A model generated the notes under the pieces. The model ran no database searches, had not been told where the DNA came from, and saw only the letters and a program-made list of their open reading frames with translations. Of a stretch of 45,979 nucleotides of DNA, positions 43,699 to 45,979 are shown one piece after another; position 1 is the first letter of the stretch, and every line of letters starts with the position of its first letter. The translations under genes and the position numbers were made by a program. Location of the stretch: the IMG/VR virus record IMGVR_UViG_3300031521_000114, positions 1 through 45,979 of that record; one strand, 5' to 3'. This DNA comes from a virus.

Positions 43699-44145
43699 TT
43701 ATAATTCTTCTTTTTTATTCTTATTGTATTTATGTATCTTTTGCTTATGTAAAGCATTCTGACCTTTAAACTTACCTCCATTATATGGTATATATCTATT
43801 TTGATTACACTGTATTAAACCTTTATCATCTATAATATAATCATTCCAATCATAAGTAGCAATATGATATACAGGATTTCTAAACTCTTCAATAAAATCC
43901 TTTTGTCTATATATTGGTACTAATTTGCAATAGTTCCTAAATGCTTTATCATAAGGTTTTCCTATATATCTTTTTATTGTATTGAATAGGATAAACTGAT
44001 ATTTATTATATTCTACTAGATTATCATTTCTAAGTTTATAACAAACTCTTTCATAATAATCTAAACTATTAAAATATAAAGTACCATTTTCTTTTTTAGG
44101 TAATACTAAATCTTCTATATTTGCTAAATTCTTTATCCATGCCAT
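43699..44145 (-). CDS. Hypothetical protein (148 aa)
   Basis: Begins MAWIKNLANIEDLVLPKK. It contains many aromatic residues (YYERVCYKLR) and a basic C-terminus (LHKQKIHKYNKNKKEEL). No nuclease or other motif is definite. It follows the exported protein gene by 1 base. The in-frame continuation downstream is described separately. Confidence 0.6.
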   Translation of the reverse strand: MAWIKNLANIEDLVLPKKENGTLYFNSLDYYERVCYKLRNDNLVEYNKYQFILFNTIKRYIGKPYDKAFRNYCKLVPIYRQKDFIEEFRNPVYHIATYDWNDYIIDDKGLIQCNQNRYIPYNGGKFKGQNALHKQKIHKYNKNKKEEL

Positions 44146-44146
44146 A

Positions 44147-44473
44147 TTATAATTTAATTATTTCTAGTTTATAAATGTTATTTTTATCTACTATTAATTT
44201 GTAAATATTATTCTCTGACAATAATTTAAAAGAGTAAAAATGATTTTTAAAATCTACAACATCATAACTAACAGCATTTTCACTCTCCCAATAGTTAAGT
44301 ACTGTTAGTATTATAGTATTATTATTACTTTTTAAAGTTATGATACTATCATTATTTATAGTAATATATGTAATTTGATTATTCCATCTATTAGAAGAAT
44401 TAATCTTAAAAGATTGTGCTTTTAAATTCAATAATAATGTTATAAATATAAATGAAATAATTAATTTTTTCAT
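44147..44473 (-). CDS. Exported protein with signal peptide (108 aa)
   Basis: An N-terminal signal peptide is clear: MKKLIISFIFITLLLNLKAQS, with likely cleavage after Ala19, before QS, as is common in Bacteroidota. The mature ~89 residues are beta-rich with asparagine/serine repeats (NNDSIITLKSNNNTIILTVL). It is presumably periplasmic; such proteins in this position may alter the host envelope. Overlaps the upstream gene by 4 bases. Confidence 0.7.
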   Translation of the reverse strand: MKKLIISFIFITLLLNLKAQSFKINSSNRWNNQITYITINNDSIITLKSNNNTIILTVLNYWESENAVSYDVVDFKNHFYSFKLLSENNIYKLIVDKNNIYKLEIIKL

Positions 44474-44757
44474 AATTTTAAACTTTTAATAAATCTATTA
44501 TAATTTCTTATTTTTAACACTTTTTCTCTTCTATTTTGTTTAGAAGTTAAAAATTTATATTTTAAATGCACTAATAAAGTTTCTTTTGATTGTACTTTTA
44601 ATTGATTATTACATGCTCTAACAATTGCTTCTGACAAATATAAATACTTATGAAATGTAAACCCTAGTATTTTAATAGGATATTTGTAATACAAAGATAC
44701 TATAGAAGAATTATATTCATTCTTATTATCTTTTATTTTTAATTTATATTTACACAT
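44470..44757 (-). CDS. Hypothetical basic protein (95 aa)
   Basis: A lysine- and tyrosine-rich protein starting MCKYKLKIKDNKNEY, ending with basic residues (RREKVLKIRNYNRFIKSLKL). It could bind nucleic acid by charge, but there is no motif. It is separated from its upstream neighbour by 11 bases. Confidence 0.55.
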   Translation of the reverse strand: MCKYKLKIKDNKNEYNSSIVSLYYKYPIKILGFTFHKYLYLSEAIVRACNNQLKVQSKETLLVHLKYKFLTSKQNRREKVLKIRNYNRFIKSLKL

Positions 44758-44768
44758 GTTTTAATGTT

Positions 44769-45227
44769 TTAAATAGGTGAAGATAATTTAATATTTTTCT
44801 TTTTTAATACCTCTTGTAAATCTTCTTTATTTCTTATACACTTATTTATATCTTTTGTATCTTCTAATATCTTATTTAAAGGATTATAAGTAAATAACCA
44901 CATGTTTAGTGCTGATAAATCATCTGTAAATATACTTGTGTATGTATGTACATCTGAATATATAGTAAGTCTTTTAGTAAATATCCACCCATTCCACACT
45001 TTAAAAATAGAATATAATGGTGTAATTATTGATTCTCCTTCTTTTAAAATTTTACATTTCTCTATTGTTTCTTTCATAAATTTATTTTGTTTAAAATATT
45101 CATCACATGTAGGACCTACATCATTCCATTTAGAAGCCTTTTTCCAAGCAATTAAAATTTCTTTTTTTGGTGTATTTTCAAAATAGTATCTTAATTCATC
45201 AAAAAAGTTTTTACATTTTTTTTTCAT
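44769..45227 (-). CDS. Hypothetical protein (152 aa)
   Basis: The N-terminal stretch FFDELRYYFENTPKKEILI, then WNDVGPTCDEYF, resembles short hypothetical proteins of many phages (ending in VGPTxxEF). The central part contains WNGWIFTKRLTIYSDVHTY. I cannot assign a function. It is the first gene after the tRNA in transcription order, separated by about 20 bases. Confidence 0.6.
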   Translation of the reverse strand: MKKKCKNFFDELRYYFENTPKKEILIAWKKASKWNDVGPTCDEYFKQNKFMKETIEKCKILKEGESIITPLYSIFKVWNGWIFTKRLTIYSDVHTYTSIFTDDLSALNMWLFTYNPLNKILEDTKDINKCIRNKEDLQEVLKKKNIKLSSPI

Positions 45228-45248
45228 ATTTACTTAATTAAATATTAG

Positions 45249-45322
45249 TGTGCCCTACAGGACTTGAACCTGTGATCTTCTCATTATGAGTGAGCTGCTT
45301 TAACCAACTAAGCTAAGGGCAC
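45249..45322 (-). tRNA. tRNA-Ile2 (anticodon CAU)
   Basis: On the minus strand a 74-base cloverleaf is seen: acceptor GTGCCCT/AGGGCAC, D arm with TAGCTTAGTTGGTTAAAGC, anticodon loop CTCATAA (anticodon CAU), T arm with GGTTCAAGTCC and a discriminator A. CCA is not encoded. The overall resemblance to E. coli tRNA-Ile2 (including CTCATAAT in the anticodon arm) favours isoleucine reading AUA after lysidine modification by host TilS; an elongator Met tRNA is the alternative. The outer anticodon-stem pair is a mismatch. Confidence 0.9.
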
Positions 45323-45325
45323 TTA

Positions 45326-45363
45326 TAAAAGGTTAAATAATATTACTATTACTTAACCTTTTA
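45326..45363 (-). terminator. Hairpin upstream of the tRNA
   Basis: TAAAAGGTTAA pairs with TTAACCTTTTA (11 bp, loop of 16 bases), followed on the minus strand by TTATAAG. It lies between the 117-residue gene and the tRNA and could terminate transcription of the former, or mark processing before the tRNA. Confidence 0.6.
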
Positions 45364-45380
45364 ATAAAAATATACAAATA

Positions 45381-45734
45381 TTAGTCTTTTTTCAAAGTTT
45401 CATATTCTTCTTTTAAAAAAGTAATTTGTTCTTGTAAACTAACCAAGTCTTCTTCTGCTTGTGTAAGTAAATTCTTTTTGTAAATTAAATTACTAACATA
45501 AGAACTTCTATCTGTAATTAATTTACCATCATTAACTCTAGCAATTGTTAATGCTTCTTTTGCTTCTTCTACTTTAGTTTCATAATCAATTTGATCTCCA
45601 GATAAAGCATTAATTTGAGAACTTAAAGCTGAATCAACTTGTCTCCATACCTTTTGTGCTAATACTTCATTGTCATCACCTTTTAAAGTAGCAATGAATT
45701 GTTTAATAAAACTGTTTGTCTTTGTAGTTGCCAT
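45381..45734 (-). CDS. Hypothetical coiled-coil protein (117 aa)
   Basis: Starts MATTKTNSFIKQFIATLKGD; the C-terminal 60 residues are a clear coiled coil (LLTQAEEDLVSLQEQITFLK). No catalytic motif. It is separated by 21 bases from the partial gene upstream and followed by a hairpin and the tRNA, so it ends a transcription unit. Function unknown. Confidence 0.65.
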   Translation of the reverse strand: MATTKTNSFIKQFIATLKGDDNEVLAQKVWRQVDSALSSQINALSGDQIDYETKVEEAKEALTIARVNDGKLITDRSSYVSNLIYKKNLLTQAEEDLVSLQEQITFLKEEYETLKKD

Positions 45735-45755
45735 AATTTTTAATTGTATAATAGT

Positions 45756-45979
45756 TTATTTAGTTAATTGTGTTCTTAATTGTTTATTTTTGTTTTTTGT
45801 TGTTAATTTTATTTTACTTACAGATGGATTAGTAAGTACTAAATCTTCATATGTATATATATTTAGAATATCAAACCCTACTAATTCAGCACTGTTAATA
45901 TTTTTTAAATCAGTAGTTGATGAAATTTCTTTTTTAGGATAGTATTTAAAAAATAAATCAAAATCTTTATACTTTAATA
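45756..45979 (-). CDS. Hypothetical protein, 5' partial
   Basis: The minus-strand frame is open from the window edge (first full codon at 45977) to the TAA at 45756-45758, giving 73 residues. It includes LKYKDFDLFFKYYPKKE, AELVGFDILNIYTYEDLVL and a basic end with KNKNKQLRTQLTK. The start lies beyond the window. Not recognised. Confidence 0.65.
   Translation of the reverse strand, partial: LKYKDFDLFFKYYPKKEISSTTDLKNINSAELVGFDILNIYTYEDLVLTNPSVSKIKLTTKNKNKQLRTQLTK

Noticed and set aside
13243-45979. Genome-wide TAG recoding to Gln
   Set aside because: The glucosaminidase gene ends at TAG exactly where its neighbour begins, and most genes end at TAA with no long readthrough. Only one gene has internal TAA/TAG codons, so I treat it as a local case.
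1-45979. CRISPR array, insertion sequence or integrase
   Set aside because: No regular repeats with spacers, no transposase motif and no terminal inverted repeats or tyrosine/serine recombinase were found.

Overview
The window is very AT-rich, almost gap-free and made of two opposed gene blocks. It reads as part of a tailed-phage genome of the crAss-like type (order Crassvirales), infecting a Bacteroidota host. Grounds for this: a giant single-chain RNA polymerase with the DFDID catalytic motif between other very large proteins; an opposite-strand replication block with family A DNA polymerase, primase, DnaB-like helicase, SSB, Sak4-like ATPase, SF2 helicase and PD-(D/E)XK nucleases; A-rich leaders without Shine-Dalgarno sequences; and group I introns in a core gene. 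The assignment rests on motifs and gene order, not on a database search.

Layout. 1-13187 (+): three huge proteins of the transcription/virion module; the first is cut by the window edge, the second is the RNA polymerase. A symmetric hairpin at 13212-13234 ends this block and the block converging on it. 13243-45979 (-) is transcribed right to left. Its upstream part (45.98-40.8 kb) holds small hypothetical genes, a tRNA-Ile2(CAU), exported or membrane proteins and a membrane-anchored glucosaminidase. Next (40.8-29.8 kb) come RNA ligase, SF2 helicase, Dam-type methylase, a Prs-NAMPT chimera, DnaB-like helicase, Sak4-like ATPase, SSB and primase. At 29.8-25.3 kb lies a putative ubiquitin-like conjugation cassette: candidate Ubl, E2-like, JAB/JAMM protease, E1/ThiF-like, plus two unknown genes. 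Below it are nucleases, B12-dependent ribonucleotide reductase, a membrane-anchored retropepsin-like protease, PolA split by two group I introns (LAGLIDADG and HNH endonucleases), a dNMP kinase, dUTPase and ThyX.

How it works together. NrdJ, dUTPase, ThyX and dNMP kinase supply dNTPs, with dUMP going to dTMP by the flavin route. Primase, helicase, PolA and SSB copy the genome, and the nucleases, Sak4-like ATPase and SF2 helicase serve recombination. The ubiquitin-like cassette sits inside the replication operon, so its targets may be replication proteins or host defence proteins; this is inference. The most notable points are that cassette with a terminator-like hairpin just after the Ubl gene, the two introns inserted in the codons of polymerase motifs A and B, a Prs-NAMPT chimera missing most of NAMPT and lacking a normal start codon, and a gene with three in-frame stops (two TAA, one TAG) but otherwise good coding sequence.
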